Numbered from the stretch's first letter, positions 25,530 to 34,676 are shown. The stretch: 64,000 nt of DNA from Varibaculum massiliense (GCF_900106855.1 NZ_FNWI01000004.1:248001-312000); one strand, 5' to 3'. Translations and numbers: made by a program. The notes: generated from the letters alone by a model not told the origin.

Positions 25530-28500
25530 GCGTCGTAGTGAGTAGCGAGTTTCATACGCAGAAGCGACTGATCAAGGATTGCCTGATCAACGAGCTGGGC
25601 TACGAATACCTTGGGAACTTGCATGATCAGTCAAATAAGCCTGTTGACGAAGAACGTCTAGAGCGCTACCTGTACAGTCGGGGTTATCCGAGGCTTGCTG
25701 TAGTTAAGGCCATCAAGGAGCTGAAGGATCTGACTGAGGATCGGGTCTCTTCGCTCTACGAGCTGAACAAGAAGATTTATTCGCTCCTGCGCTACGGCAT
25801 CACCTATCGCGAGTCCGGGCAAAAGGATAAGCGGCTTCACTACATCGACTGGCAACAACCCGAGCTCAATCACTTCGCCGTCGCCGAAGAGGTCACGGTT
25901 CGTTACACGACTGGTAAGAAGTCTAAACGACCTGACATCGTGTTGTATGTGAACGGGATTGCTCTTGGTACGTTCGAGTTGAAGAAGTCTTGCGTGGAGG
26001 CTTCCCAAGGCATTCGCCAGCTGATCACGAACCAAAAACCTGAGTATATTTCTGGGTTCTTCACCACTCAGCAGCTTTTGTTTGCCGGTAATGAGGCTCA
26101 GGGTCTCTTCTACGGAACCATCGAAACACCTGAGAAGTTCTATCTCCAGTGGCGTGAGGATCCCAAGGCCTTGGACGAAACGTCCATTGAGGTATGCCGT
26201 CTACACGACCAGGCCAAGAATCCCTTGCAACATGGCGTTATCTCGTTGTGCGAGAAGCGCCGTCTGCTTCAGATCATCCACGACTTCATCATTTTCGATG
26301 CTGGAATCAAGAAGGTTCCCCGCCCCAATCAGTTCTTTGCTAACCTAGCAACTCGTCCCTTCATCGAGCGCGCTGAAGGCGGCATCATTTGGAACACACA
26401 GGGTTCGGGAAAATCGCTGATCATGGCCTGGCTGGCCAAGTGGATCATCGAACGCATTGACGATTCTCGCGTTGTGATCATCACTGACCGCGATGAGCTG
26501 GACAAACAGATCCAGGACTTGTTCTTTGACGTCGGAGAGAAGATTCGCCGCGCTACTAGTGGCGCAGATCTGCGGGAGATCCTGAATAAGTCAGAGGATA
26601 GGGTGGTGTGCTCTCTGATCCACAAGTACGGCCACAGTGCTGGCAAGAACTCGGACATTGAGGCATATCGGCGAGAGCTGCTGGATAGTCTGCCGTCGGA
26701 TTACCAGGCGAAGGGCCACATCGTCGCGTTCATAGATGAGGCACACCGCACCAATTCAGGGAAGCTACACGAGGCAGTTCGGCAGCTCATGCCCGGCGCG
26801 ACACTTATCGGTTTTACGGGCACGCCACTGTTGAAGCGAGACAAAAAGACCACTTTAGAGGTCTTCGGCCCTTATATTCATACCTACAAGTTCAACGAAG
26901 GTGTTGCTGACGGAGTTATTCTTGATCTGCGCTATGAGGCACGTGACGTTGATCAAGAGCTGTCCAATGAAGCAAAGGTTGACCAGTGGTTCGACAGTCG
27001 CACTGCTGGACTGACCGAGACGGCAAAAGACAAGCTGAAGGCCTCGTGGTCAACACTGAACAAGCTCTATTCGTCAAAAGAGCGCCTGCAGAAGATAGTT
27101 TCCGACGTCATCTTCGACATGCAGACCAAGCCGCGCCTTAAACAAGATCGTGGCACCGCCATGCTCGTCGCGGGCAGCATCTACCAAGCATGCCGCTACT
27201 GGGAGCTTTTCCAGATGAGCGGCTTCAAGCGTTGCGCTGTCGTTACCTCGTATGAGCCGACCGACGCATCTGTTCGCACATCTGCGACTGATCCAAATCA
27301 GGAAAGCGAGGACGAGTACAAAAAGCGTATCTATGAGCGCATGCTTGATGGCAAATCAGTCAAGGACTTCGAGGACGAGGCAAAGCGCCTGTTTAAGGAC
27401 GAGCCCGCTCGGATGAAGTTGTTGATTGTTGTCGACAAGCTGCTTACTGGTTTTGATGCGCCTAGCGCTACCTACTTGTACATTGACAAGTCAATGCGGG
27501 ATCACGACCTTTTCCAGGCGATCTGTCGCGTGAATCGTCCTGATGACCCGTCCAAGGACTATGGCTACATCGTGGACTACAAGGACTTGTTCCGTTCCGT
27601 GCAGTCCGCGTTTGCTGACTATACGAGCGAAGCGTTCGATGGTTTTGCCCCCGAAGATGTGGAAGGGCTGATCAAGCAGCGTGCTCTTGAGGCGAAAGCC
27701 AAGATGGAAGGTGCGCGGGACTCGCTGCGCCAGCTTCTATCTGAAGTTCCTGCTCCGCGTGACGATGCTGCGCACATTCAGTTCTTCTGTGAGCCACCTG
27801 CTGCCGAGGACGAAGCGGACGCTGATTCTCGTAAACGCAATACCTTCTATGGCCTGGTCTCGGCTCTGACACGTTCTTTCTCTGATTGTGCAGACCGGCT
27901 CGTTGAAGACTTCGATTACACGTCACAGGACGTCGAGCAGATTCGGGCGGATGTGCATAACTACAACCAGTTGAAAGATGCTGTCATGTTGGCTGCCCAA
28001 GACTGGATCGACCTGCGTAGTTATCAAGAAGACATGCGCTTCATCTTGGACACGTACGTGACCGCGCAAGACAGCACGCTCGTCTCTAAGCTGGACGACA
28101 CCCCGTTAGTCGAATTGCTGCTGAACAATGCCTCGACCACTCCGGTTGACCAAATCTTGAGCACTGTCACCGGGGACGACAATGCCAAAGCAGAGATCAT
28201 TGATGCGAACTTGACCAGCGAGATCATTCGCAAAATGCCAATGAACCAGACCTATTACGGCAAAATGTCTGAGCTGTTGAAGAAGATCATTGGCGAGCGT
28301 CGCCTTGGCGCTCTGTCGTATGCCGAATACCTGCGTCAAGTTACTGAGCTTGCTCGGCGCATTCATAATCCGGAAGAAACTGAGAACTACCCAAAGCAGA
28401 TCCGGGACACTCAAGCAGGCCGAGCGATGTATGACTTCGTCGGTGAACAGGACGCACTGCGTGAAGCTGACTTAGGTGACCTTGCATTTGACCTGCATTA

Positions 28501-28678
28501 TGGAATCATCGAATCTCTCGAAACTGGCTGGTTGGCAAACAGGCAAAAACAGCAGCGCATTAAGCGTGCTATTGCCGACACTTTGAGGGAATATGGGTGC
28601 CCAGCGGATCAGATCGACAATCTTGTCGACCAGGTCTACGAGATGGCAACTAGGCAGGAAGAGTATTTCGATGACTAA
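25526..28678 (+). CDS. hsdR: type I restriction endonuclease subunit
   Basis: A 1050-residue motor/nuclease subunit. The N-terminal PD-(D/E)xK nuclease has 'RPDIVLYVNGIALGTFELKK' from about residue 134. The SF2 translocase has Walker A 'TQGSGKS' near 291-297, DEAH at 404-407 and 'TGTPL' (motif III). The lower RecA domain has 'DKLLTGFDAP' and 'QAICRVNRP' (motif VI). A helical C-terminus should contact HsdM. Full length with no break. The start overlaps the hsdS stop by four bases. It cuts unmethylated foreign DNA at a distance after ATP-driven translocation. Confidence 0.94.
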   Translation: MSVVVSSEFHTQKRLIKDCLINELGYEYLGNLHDQSNKPVDEERLERYLYSRGYPRLAVVKAIKELKDLTEDRVSSLYELNKKIYSLLRYGITYRESGQKDKRLHYIDWQQPELNHFAVAEEVTVRYTTGKKSKRPDIVLYVNGIALGTFELKKSCVEASQGIRQLITNQKPEYISGFFTTQQLLFAGNEAQGLFYGTIETPEKFYLQWREDPKALDETSIEVCRLHDQAKNPLQHGVISLCEKRRLLQIIHDFIIFDAGIKKVPRPNQFFANLATRPFIERAEGGIIWNTQGSGKSLIMAWLAKWIIERIDDSRVVIITDRDELDKQIQDLFFDVGEKIRRATSGADLREILNKSEDRVVCSLIHKYGHSAGKNSDIEAYRRELLDSLPSDYQAKGHIVAFIDEAHRTNSGKLHEAVRQLMPGATLIGFTGTPLLKRDKKTTLEVFGPYIHTYKFNEGVADGVILDLRYEARDVDQELSNEAKVDQWFDSRTAGLTETAKDKLKASWSTLNKLYSSKERLQKIVSDVIFDMQTKPRLKQDRGTAMLVAGSIYQACRYWELFQMSGFKRCAVVTSYEPTDASVRTSATDPNQESEDEYKKRIYERMLDGKSVKDFEDEAKRLFKDEPARMKLLIVVDKLLTGFDAPSATYLYIDKSMRDHDLFQAICRVNRPDDPSKDYGYIVDYKDLFRSVQSAFADYTSEAFDGFAPEDVEGLIKQRALEAKAKMEGARDSLRQLLSEVPAPRDDAAHIQFFCEPPAAEDEADADSRKRNTFYGLVSALTRSFSDCADRLVEDFDYTSQDVEQIRADVHNYNQLKDAVMLAAQDWIDLRSYQEDMRFILDTYVTAQDSTLVSKLDDTPLVELLLNNASTTPVDQILSTVTGDDNAKAEIIDANLTSEIIRKMPMNQTYYGKMSELLKKIIGERRLGALSYAEYLRQVTELARRIHNPEETENYPKQIRDTQAGRAMYDFVGEQDALREADLGDLAFDLHYGIIESLETGWLANRQKQQRIKRAIADTLREYGCPADQIDNLVDQVYEMATRQEEYFDD

Positions 28679-29417
28679 AGAGGAGCTTCAAATCGGGAAT
28701 GTTCCTGTGACGGTGCTTCGCAAACAAAACCTGAAGAACGTGTATTTGCGTATCCTTCCTCCGGATGGTCAGGTTACTGTCAGCGCACCGTCTTATGTGA
28801 CTAACGCAGAGCTTTCTAACTTTCTTTTATCAAAGCTACCCGACATTTATGTGCGTCAAGAACGGATGCGTTCACAGCCTCGGCAATCAGAACGAACCTA
28901 TGTCTCGGGCGAAGCTCACTACCTCTGGGGCAAGCCCTACCGACTGCAAGTGGTCTACGAAGGAACACGTACATCGGTCACGAAGCAGGCTAACAAGCTG
29001 GTGATGAAGGTTCCAGACGGTTACACGGTCGAGCAACGTGAGCGCGTCATGACGGAGTGGTACCGGGGAGAGCTTCGTCGGGTGCTTCAGTCTGCTACTC
29101 GGCGTTGTGTGCAGATTACTGGAATCGAGGCTGACGATTTTCGGATCAAGAACATGAAAACGCGTTGGGGAACCTGCAATATTCCGCAACGCCGCATCTG
29201 GGTTAACCTCCAATTGGTGAAGAAGCCACCTGAATGTCTCGATTACGTGCTCATCCACGAATTGATCCACTTGGTTGAGCCAAACCACACGCACCGGTTT
29301 CACGAATTGGTGGAAAAGTACTGCCCGAACTGGCGAGAAGCCGACAAGGCGTTGAAGGAGATGCCCTTGGACTACATCAATGAAGGAGAAACATCAGTTG
29401 CCAACAACGACGCGTAG
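28671..29417 (+). CDS. YgjP/M48-type zinc metallopeptidase (DUF45) linked to type I RM
   Basis: A 248-residue protein of the YgjP-like family. It has the N-terminal DUF45 beta region ('KNVYLRILPPDGQVTVSAP'), 'MKTRWGTCNIPQRRIWVNL' (about 163-181), and the zinc site HELIH at 196-200 with a downstream third ligand in 'EPNHTHRFHELV'. ATG 28671 overlaps the hsdR stop by eight bases, so it is co-translated with the restriction subunits. Metallopeptidases of this family are frequent hsdR neighbours, and their substrate is not established. Processing or turnover of HsdR is a reasonable inference. Confidence 0.88.
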   Translation: MTKEELQIGNVPVTVLRKQNLKNVYLRILPPDGQVTVSAPSYVTNAELSNFLLSKLPDIYVRQERMRSQPRQSERTYVSGEAHYLWGKPYRLQVVYEGTRTSVTKQANKLVMKVPDGYTVEQRERVMTEWYRGELRRVLQSATRRCVQITGIEADDFRIKNMKTRWGTCNIPQRRIWVNLQLVKKPPECLDYVLIHELIHLVEPNHTHRFHELVEKYCPNWREADKALKEMPLDYINEGETSVANNDA

Positions 29418-30978
29418 TCGCTCTGATGTATTTGACATTAACCCACGAACCGGCGCTTTGATTCTGGGCAAGAACCGGTTAGACGACTATGCCGAAAAGT
29501 ATCTCTCCGAGCATTACCCACCCGCCCTCGAAACGCCGATGGCTATCCCAGTGGATGAACTTGTCGAAGAAAGTGGTCTGCGGATAGAAAAGGCTTGCTT
29601 ATCTGCGAGCTCAGATGTGTTTGCCTGCTGTGTACTTGTTGACGGTGAGGTCACCACCTATGAGCCCACCACCGGTGAGTACACTCAGACGTTTTACCCG
29701 GCAGGTACTATTGTGATTGATCCCCAGTCAGAGTGGTCGATGGGTGAAGGAGCGCGACGTAACGCTCTCATGCACGAGATCCTGCACTGGGAGAAGGATC
29801 GCACATTCTTCCAAATCCACCACGCGCGACTCCCTAGTGTCGATGAAGGCATGGAGCCGATGAAATCTCGGGTGTCCACGACATTTTTCGAGCCTTCGGA
29901 AAAGTCTAGGCGAAAGGAAACCGAGCTGCAGTGGCTCGAGTGGCAGGCTCACCGCCTAGCGCCACGAGTCCTCATGCCTAAGCCCACGTTCACCAAGGCG
30001 GCCACCGACATCTTGGACTCCTCTCCTGAGGTGAATTGTGGAGCCTTCTTGGATCAACTTGCTGACCTCTTCCAGGTCTCCCGCTCTGCGGTGAAATACC
30101 GACTCCTCGAAGTGGGGCTAAAGAACCGCATCTCGAAACTTCCCGAGTATGACCTGGTCTACAGATTCATGGGCGAAGGTACAGAGGACTTCATAGCAAT
30201 CACCCACACTGAAGCTGCCGTCCTGCTCAGTCAAAATCCCCGCTTACGCCAATGGGTACAAGCAGGCGACTACATATTTGTTGAAGGCTACTTTGTTAGA
30301 AACGCCACCAAATATGTGCGTATCGATACCCGTGGCGCTTACCGGCTTAAGCCAGCTGCGAAGAAGAGCCCCAAGAAAGCTTTCTTGCGCATCCGATCGG
30401 TCACAACCAAAGACTATGTCGGTCTCGATAAAGATCTCGACTCCCTGTTCCACTTAGAACACCGACACGGGGTCGACAAGCGCATCATCTATATCGATCC
30501 CACCCACCAGGCAACACCTGACGATCATGACAATGAGAAAGTCTACGCAGCAGCAGCCAAGACAATGAGTGCCGCGTTTGAAGAAGCTGGCAAGCTTGGT
30601 GACATCATTAGCAACCGCCGCGCGTCTCTCTGCCAAGTCATTGCTGATCTCCTTGAGTATCGAGGTATCCGTTACCCGCAGACTTTCACGGAACGTACCG
30701 GCCTCTACGACGCGCTGTTCAACAAGATTCAGCACGACAAACTGACCACGATGAAGCGAGAGACGCTCATGGCGATCGCTGTTGGCCTAGGCTTGAATGC
30801 CCACGCCACCACCAAACTAATGGAAAAGTCGGGAATCCACCTGAACCGGGACATTTCCCCAGACAACGTCTATCTATTCATGCTTGAGCGCTTCCCAGGT
30901 ATCTCGATTCACGAGGCTAACGGCATCCTAGAGGCCCACGGTCTTGACTTACTCGGAAGCAAATCCCGCACCAACTAA
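29398..30978 (+). CDS. ImmA/IrrE-like metallopeptidase with C-terminal extension
   Basis: About 526 residues, starting at TTG 29398. GAAGGAG at 29382-29388 is nine bases upstream of that TTG and overlaps the in-frame ATG 29380, so TTG is preferred. An ImmA/IrrE-type zinc motif HEILHWEKD begins at residue 126. Another conserved-looking block is 'ELQWLEWQAHRLAPRVLMP' (about 175-195). HTH-like segments occur near 222-240 ('LADLFQVSRSAVKYRLLEVG') and around 465-490. ImmA cleaves phage repressors in ICEBs1, and larger relatives couple sensing to regulation. It overlaps the YgjP-like gene by 20 bases and ends the restriction locus before a terminator. The combination of two different zinc peptidases is notable. 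Confidence 0.75.
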   Translation: MPTTTRSRSDVFDINPRTGALILGKNRLDDYAEKYLSEHYPPALETPMAIPVDELVEESGLRIEKACLSASSDVFACCVLVDGEVTTYEPTTGEYTQTFYPAGTIVIDPQSEWSMGEGARRNALMHEILHWEKDRTFFQIHHARLPSVDEGMEPMKSRVSTTFFEPSEKSRRKETELQWLEWQAHRLAPRVLMPKPTFTKAATDILDSSPEVNCGAFLDQLADLFQVSRSAVKYRLLEVGLKNRISKLPEYDLVYRFMGEGTEDFIAITHTEAAVLLSQNPRLRQWVQAGDYIFVEGYFVRNATKYVRIDTRGAYRLKPAAKKSPKKAFLRIRSVTTKDYVGLDKDLDSLFHLEHRHGVDKRIIYIDPTHQATPDDHDNEKVYAAAAKTMSAAFEEAGKLGDIISNRRASLCQVIADLLEYRGIRYPQTFTERTGLYDALFNKIQHDKLTTMKRETLMAIAVGLGLNAHATTKLMEKSGIHLNRDISPDNVYLFMLERFPGISIHEANGILEAHGLDLLGSKSRTN

Positions 30979-31007
30979 AACTCGAAAACTCCGAAAGTCA
31001 GAATAAC

Positions 31008-31027
31008 GCCCCGAAAGGGGCTTTTTT
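31008..31027 (+). terminator. rho-independent terminator of the restriction locus
   Basis: GCCCC-GAAA-GGGGC followed by six T residues, 30 bases after the last stop of the locus. Confidence 0.92.
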
Positions 31028-31072
31028 CATGCCCTAACACTCCACACAAACCGTCTGAACAGGCAATTTAGT

Positions 31073-31089
31073 CTGACTTGCCAAGTCAG
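31073..31089. promoter_or_regulatory. 17-bp perfect palindrome at the host-prophage boundary
   Basis: CTGACTTG-C-CAAGTCAG. It lies between the terminator of the restriction locus and the first phage genes, next to an AT-rich TATACC. It could be a repressor operator or part of a recombination site. Confidence 0.45.
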
Positions 31090-31362
31090 GATATACCTCT
31101 CAAAAGCAAGCATCCTCAGTTACATGAGTAGTTCACCAAGGGTTCGCGCACCGCCTCAACGCACTCTTCTTGCTCTTGATATCCGAAAAAAGTGGATGTC
31201 AAGGAAGACGGATGAGTTCGGACGTACTGCGGTGGCCAACGCAGCCGAATCACCTCATGGGAACCCACCTCGCACGTGGGACACCCTCCAGGACTTGTGC
31301 ATTCCTGGTTGTAAGCACACCTACTTTTCGCTAGTGGGACCTGTTCGGTAAGCGCTCGACGG

Positions 31363-31411
31363 GTCACCTGACCGCCCCTTAGCTGGGCTGGTCGGGTGGC
31401 TCGTTTTGTTT
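31363..31411 (+). terminator. strong rho-independent terminator before the phage early operon
   Basis: An eleven-pair stem (31363-31373 with 31390-31400, two G-U pairs) extended by GCCC/GGGC, followed by TCGTTTTGTTTT. It insulates the phage operon or ends a short transcript from the boundary region. Confidence 0.75.
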
Positions 31412-31446
31412 TCGCTTAACCGCCACAGATTCCCACCCACCGACAG

Positions 31447-31484
31447 GTCTCCATACCTCGGCGTCATGCCGAAGAAATGGAGAC
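31447..31484 (+). promoter_or_regulatory. hairpin covering the ribosome site of the first phage gene
   Basis: GTCTCCAT (31447-31454) pairs with ATGGAGAC (31477-31484), with an inner TCGGC/GCCGA stem. The right arm contains the GGAGA that serves as ribosome site for GTG 31491, so folding would occlude translation initiation. Confidence 0.5.
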
Positions 31485-31490
31485 GAGACC

Positions 31491-32231
31491 GTGAAGGTCG
31501 TACTCAAGTTTGAAGTAAATACGTTTAAGAACGAGTGTCAGGTTGCGAATTTTGATGTTGATGCTGGTGATTTCGCGGTGATGATTGATACTGACCGTCG
31601 CCGACGAGCCCAAGAAAAGGGGTTGCCACTCAACGAGGTTGCGCCCCGCAGTGCGCAGGAGATTTGCGATGAGTTGTGGCGGGCAGAGGAATCGGTTGCC
31701 CACGGTGCGAAGCGTGGCGATCGAGGCAAAGGTCGCAAGAGGTGTACCTGTGGTCATGGCTGCAAGAAACGTCAGGGCTGCAGAGCACCGGAATCGTTTC
31801 CGGAGTCTTTCGATACTGCGATGGAAGAAAACCGTGATGGAAAAGCTGCCTCATGCTCTGCTGAGAACCAAATGTTTCTAGAGCACGCCGATGCTTATTC
31901 CCAAGTTTTACTTGATGCCCTGAGGGTGGCGCGTGAGCACTTAACTGGTAAGCATCGCCAGGTCATTGACCTGATGCATCCAGATGATTACGGCCAAAAG
32001 CCCGGCACAGAAACCTCTGACTCCTATGTTTGCAAGCCAGTCTCTCAAGCTGACGTGGCTCGTGCGCTTGGTCTTACTCGAGCCCGGGTTTCCCAGCTTT
32101 ATAAAGAGGCTCTCGCGATGCTTCGCAAGGCGCTAGCGGAGAGCGGATTTAACACTTTGCACCCGGTCGGCAGTGAGTTAGAGGGAGATACCAATCAGGC
32201 GGCTCCCATAACTGAAAGGCAAGGTGATTAG
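31491..32231 (+). CDS. phage sigma-70 region-4-like regulator
   Basis: A 246-residue protein that opens the phage early operon. The C-terminal third (about residues 150-220) is a sigma-4-like HTH: 'VSQADVARALGLTRARVSQL' followed by 'ALAMLRKAL'. The middle has a Cys/His cluster ('RCTCGHGCKKRQGCRAP', about 85-101) that could bind metal. The N-terminus is beta-rich and unassigned. GTG start with GGAGA upstream, inside a hairpin. Proteins of this kind head the replication module in many Gram-positive siphophages and are thought to act in early transcription. The Cys-rich insert is less usual. Confidence 0.7.
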   Translation: MKVVLKFEVNTFKNECQVANFDVDAGDFAVMIDTDRRRRAQEKGLPLNEVAPRSAQEICDELWRAEESVAHGAKRGDRGKGRKRCTCGHGCKKRQGCRAPESFPESFDTAMEENRDGKAASCSAENQMFLEHADAYSQVLLDALRVAREHLTGKHRQVIDLMHPDDYGQKPGTETSDSYVCKPVSQADVARALGLTRARVSQLYKEALAMLRKALAESGFNTLHPVGSELEGDTNQAAPITERQGD

Positions 32232-32236
32232 CAATC

Positions 32237-32482
32237 ATGACATCTCATGGCTTAAGACTTTCCATCGCTAATCGAATCCCGGCCGATCCGGGAATCGTTG
32301 GCACCAAAATCGTAAAAATACGCGAACGAATAGCACGGATTTTGTTTGGTGCTCCGCGCAGGATGATGATCATCGTCCCTGGCGACAGTGTTGACGAGAT
32401 TAATATTCGTGAAAAACCCGATGACTCTTTGATGGCGTTAGCTGAAGCTGTCGGTGTGGTTAAAGGCGGTGAAGCGAAGTGA
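32237..32482 (+). CDS. hypothetical phage protein, 81 aa
   Basis: Small basic protein with a hydrophobic centre ('RRMMIIVPGD') and an acidic end. It lies five bases after the sigma-like gene and overlaps the next gene by four, so it belongs to the early operon. No family recognised. Confidence 0.55.
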   Translation: MTSHGLRLSIANRIPADPGIVGTKIVKIRERIARILFGAPRRMMIIVPGDSVDEINIREKPDDSLMALAEAVGVVKGGEAK

Positions 32483-32889
32483 ACATCACGCAAGCAAACA
32501 ACGTTATTGCTGCTCTTAATCGTGTTGCCGAGCTGGTTACTAGCCTAGCGGCTGATGTGGAATCGGCTGCCTGGCAAGGCATCGAGGATCATGCCGGCAT
32601 GCCAGGTACGCGGCCTATTGCTGCTGCCCAGCTCGCTCAGCCATCCCTTGAGGCTGCAGCAGCTGAACATAACCAGGCGCAAGCAGAGGATTCGGCTCAG
32701 GTTGAAACTCCAGATTTGGCGCTTTCACTTGAGGATGTACGCGCGGTTCTTTCTGATCTTTCCGGTCAAGGACTGACCAAGCAGGTGCGTCAGCTGATTG
32801 TGGATGCGGGGGCTGATCGTCTCTCGGAAGTAGATCCAGCTAATTATGGGTGGTTGCTTACGCGGGCGAAGGGACTTGCTGATGCCTGA
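32479..32889 (+). CDS. hypothetical phage protein, 136 aa
   Basis: GTG start overlapping the preceding stop. Two helical parts are joined by an Ala/Gln/Glu-rich linker (about residues 45-75). The C-terminal part ('SDLSGQGLTKQVRQLIVDAG') resembles the small rRNA-biogenesis-like helical proteins that precede DUF2800 in phage operons, but I cannot name it. It overlaps the DUF2800 gene by eight bases. Confidence 0.6.
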   Translation: MNITQANNVIAALNRVAELVTSLAADVESAAWQGIEDHAGMPGTRPIAAAQLAQPSLEAAAAEHNQAQAEDSAQVETPDLALSLEDVRAVLSDLSGQGLTKQVRQLIVDAGADRLSEVDPANYGWLLTRAKGLADA

Positions 32890-34039
32890 GCAACATGCCC
32901 TCTTATCGGCTTCTGGTGCGCACCGGTGGCTGAATTGTCCGCCATCAGCCCTAGTGGAGGTGGGCTTGCCGGATTCTACTTCGGCTGCTGCCGAACAAGG
33001 CACCATCGCTCACGCGCTGGCGGAGTGGAAGCTACGCCGCGCCCTAAACCTTTCACCAACCATGAAACCAGAGTCCACCTGGATTGACAGTGAAATGGAG
33101 ACTCTCACCGACGATTATCTTGCTTTCGTGCAAGAGCGCCTGCGTGAGGCGCGCAAGACGTGCAAGGATCCGGTTGCGCTCGTCGAGCAGCGTTTGGATT
33201 TCTCTCATCTGGTGCCTGGCGGGTTTGGTACCGGGGACTGCGTGCTTATTGCCGAGCCTTTGTTGCAGATTATTGATTTCAAGTACGGGCAAGGCGTACT
33301 GGTTGAGGCTGAGAAGAATCCGCAGCTCTCGCTGTATGCCATCGGTGCGCTTCATGCTTTCGATGCTCTTTACGAGATTGAAGAGGTTGCGGTGACGATC
33401 TTCCAGCCCAGACGCTCCAACGTAGCGACCTGGCATGTCAGCGTAGCTGATCTTCAAACCTGGGCTGAAGAGGTTGTGCGCCCTACAGCGAAGCTGGCTG
33501 CGAAAGGCGAAGGCTCTTTTGTTGCAGGTAGCTGGTGTCGGTTCTGCAAAATAGCCCCTACCTGCCGCACGAGAGCCGAAAAGAATCTGGAGTTAGCCAA
33601 ACTCGAGTTCGCTCCCCCACCCCAACTCTCTGATGCGGAGATTGCCCAGGTACTCGCGAAACTACCTGAGCTAAAGAAATGGGCATCCGATGTAGAGTCC
33701 TACGCACTGTCCCTTGCGGTCAATCAAGGCAAGACCTGGGCCGGTTTCAAACTCGTCGAAGGCAGAAGTATCCGCAAATACGTCGACGAGATAAAAGTCG
33801 TGGAGACAGCCCAGGCTGCCGGGATTAACGACATTTTTGAGCGCAAGCTCAAGACGATTACGGCGTTGGAGAAACAGTTGGGTAAGCGGCGCTTTGGCGA
33901 ACTCCTTGGAGATTTGGTTATCAAGCCGCCCGGTAAACCTGCACTGGTGCCTGAAACCGATAAACGACCCGCGCTAGCACTCAGCGCGGCTGAAGAATTT
34001 CAAAAAATTGAAACCAAGAAAAATACAGAAAGTAGGTAA
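32882..34039 (+). CDS. DUF2800 protein, Cas4/RecB-like PD-(D/E)xK exonuclease
   Basis: A 385-residue phage replication/recombination nuclease. Nuclease motifs are 'GTGDCVLIAEPLLQIIDFKY' (the D-x-D...DFK core, about 118-137) and a C-terminal metal cluster 'CRFCKIAPTC' (about 219-228), typical of the Cas4-RecB group that holds an Fe-S centre. The N-terminal 'HALLSASGAHRWLNCPPSAL' is the standard DUF2800 beginning. ATG 32882 overlaps the previous gene. Followed by the DUF2815 ssDNA-binding-like gene, a conserved pair in these phages that probably functions in replication-coupled recombination. Confidence 0.88.
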   Translation: MPEQHALLSASGAHRWLNCPPSALVEVGLPDSTSAAAEQGTIAHALAEWKLRRALNLSPTMKPESTWIDSEMETLTDDYLAFVQERLREARKTCKDPVALVEQRLDFSHLVPGGFGTGDCVLIAEPLLQIIDFKYGQGVLVEAEKNPQLSLYAIGALHAFDALYEIEEVAVTIFQPRRSNVATWHVSVADLQTWAEEVVRPTAKLAAKGEGSFVAGSWCRFCKIAPTCRTRAEKNLELAKLEFAPPPQLSDAEIAQVLAKLPELKKWASDVESYALSLAVNQGKTWAGFKLVEGRSIRKYVDEIKVVETAQAAGINDIFERKLKTITALEKQLGKRRFGELLGDLVIKPPGKPALVPETDKRPALALSAAEEFQKIETKKNTESR

Positions 34040-34045
34040 ATAACC

Positions 34046-34600
34046 ATGTCAGTAAAGAATCCAACTCGAGTCATCACCGGCGAAGTACGTCTTTCGTACG
34101 CGAATCTTTTCGAGGCGAAATCCATCCAAGGATCCAAACCGAAATATTCGGTAAGCCTGATTATCCCGAAGTCTGACAAAGTGACGTTGGCGAAGATTGA
34201 GGCCGCTATCGATGCAGCCATTGAAGCAGGCATAGCCAAGTTCGGGGGTAAACGTCCTAATAAGGCTGCGCTGAAGTTACCGTTGCGTGACGGGGATACA
34301 GAGCGCGATGACGAAGCTTACGCGAACTCGATGTTTGTTAACGCTAACTCCACTACCCCACCTCAAGTGGTAGACGAGTCGCTCTCCCCAATCTTGGATC
34401 GCTCCCAGGTCTACTCCGGGTGTTACGCCCGCGCGAGTATTACTTTCTATGCCTTCAACACCAATGGCAATAAGGGAATCGCCTGCGGACTGGGGAATGT
34501 CCAAAAGATTAGGGATGGTGAACCGCTCGGTGGCGGACATGTCAGCGCTGAGGAAGACTTCGCTGCGTTTTCCACTGCTAACGAGGACTTCCTTAACTAG
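34046..34600 (+). CDS. DUF2815 phage ssDNA-binding-like protein
   Basis: A 184-residue protein with the family start 'NPTRVITGEVRLSYANLFEA' and 'KYSVSLIIPKSD' near residue 34, then a glycine-rich acidic C-terminal end as in single-strand binding proteins ('EDFAAF...EDFLN'). It lies between the DUF2800 nuclease and DNA polymerase genes, the usual order in this phage type. The ssDNA-binding role is the common annotation and is inferred here. Confidence 0.85.
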   Translation: MSVKNPTRVITGEVRLSYANLFEAKSIQGSKPKYSVSLIIPKSDKVTLAKIEAAIDAAIEAGIAKFGGKRPNKAALKLPLRDGDTERDDEAYANSMFVNANSTTPPQVVDESLSPILDRSQVYSGCYARASITFYAFNTNGNKGIACGLGNVQKIRDGEPLGGGHVSAEEDFAAFSTANEDFLN

Positions 34601-34676
34601 CTGGTAAGTACATATTAGTGGTGGGCAGTAGCTGTATGGTTGCTGCCCACCACACCTGATTTTGAAGGATAAAACC

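Larger units (their letters stand above)
31029..31490. other. 462-bp host-prophage boundary region with palindrome, terminator and leader hairpin
   Basis: No convincing gene. Open frames exist on both strands: plus 31124-31351 (75 codons, ATG without ribosome site) and a Cys-rich minus frame. The region holds a 17-bp palindrome (31073-31089), a strong terminator (31363-31411) and a hairpin (31447-31484). The attachment site of the prophage may lie here. Confidence 0.5.

Noticed and set aside
31116-31367. Cys-rich minus-strand frame (83 codons) at the prophage boundary
   Set aside because: No ribosome site; it overlaps a strong terminator, and a plus-strand frame competes. Not supported as a gene.
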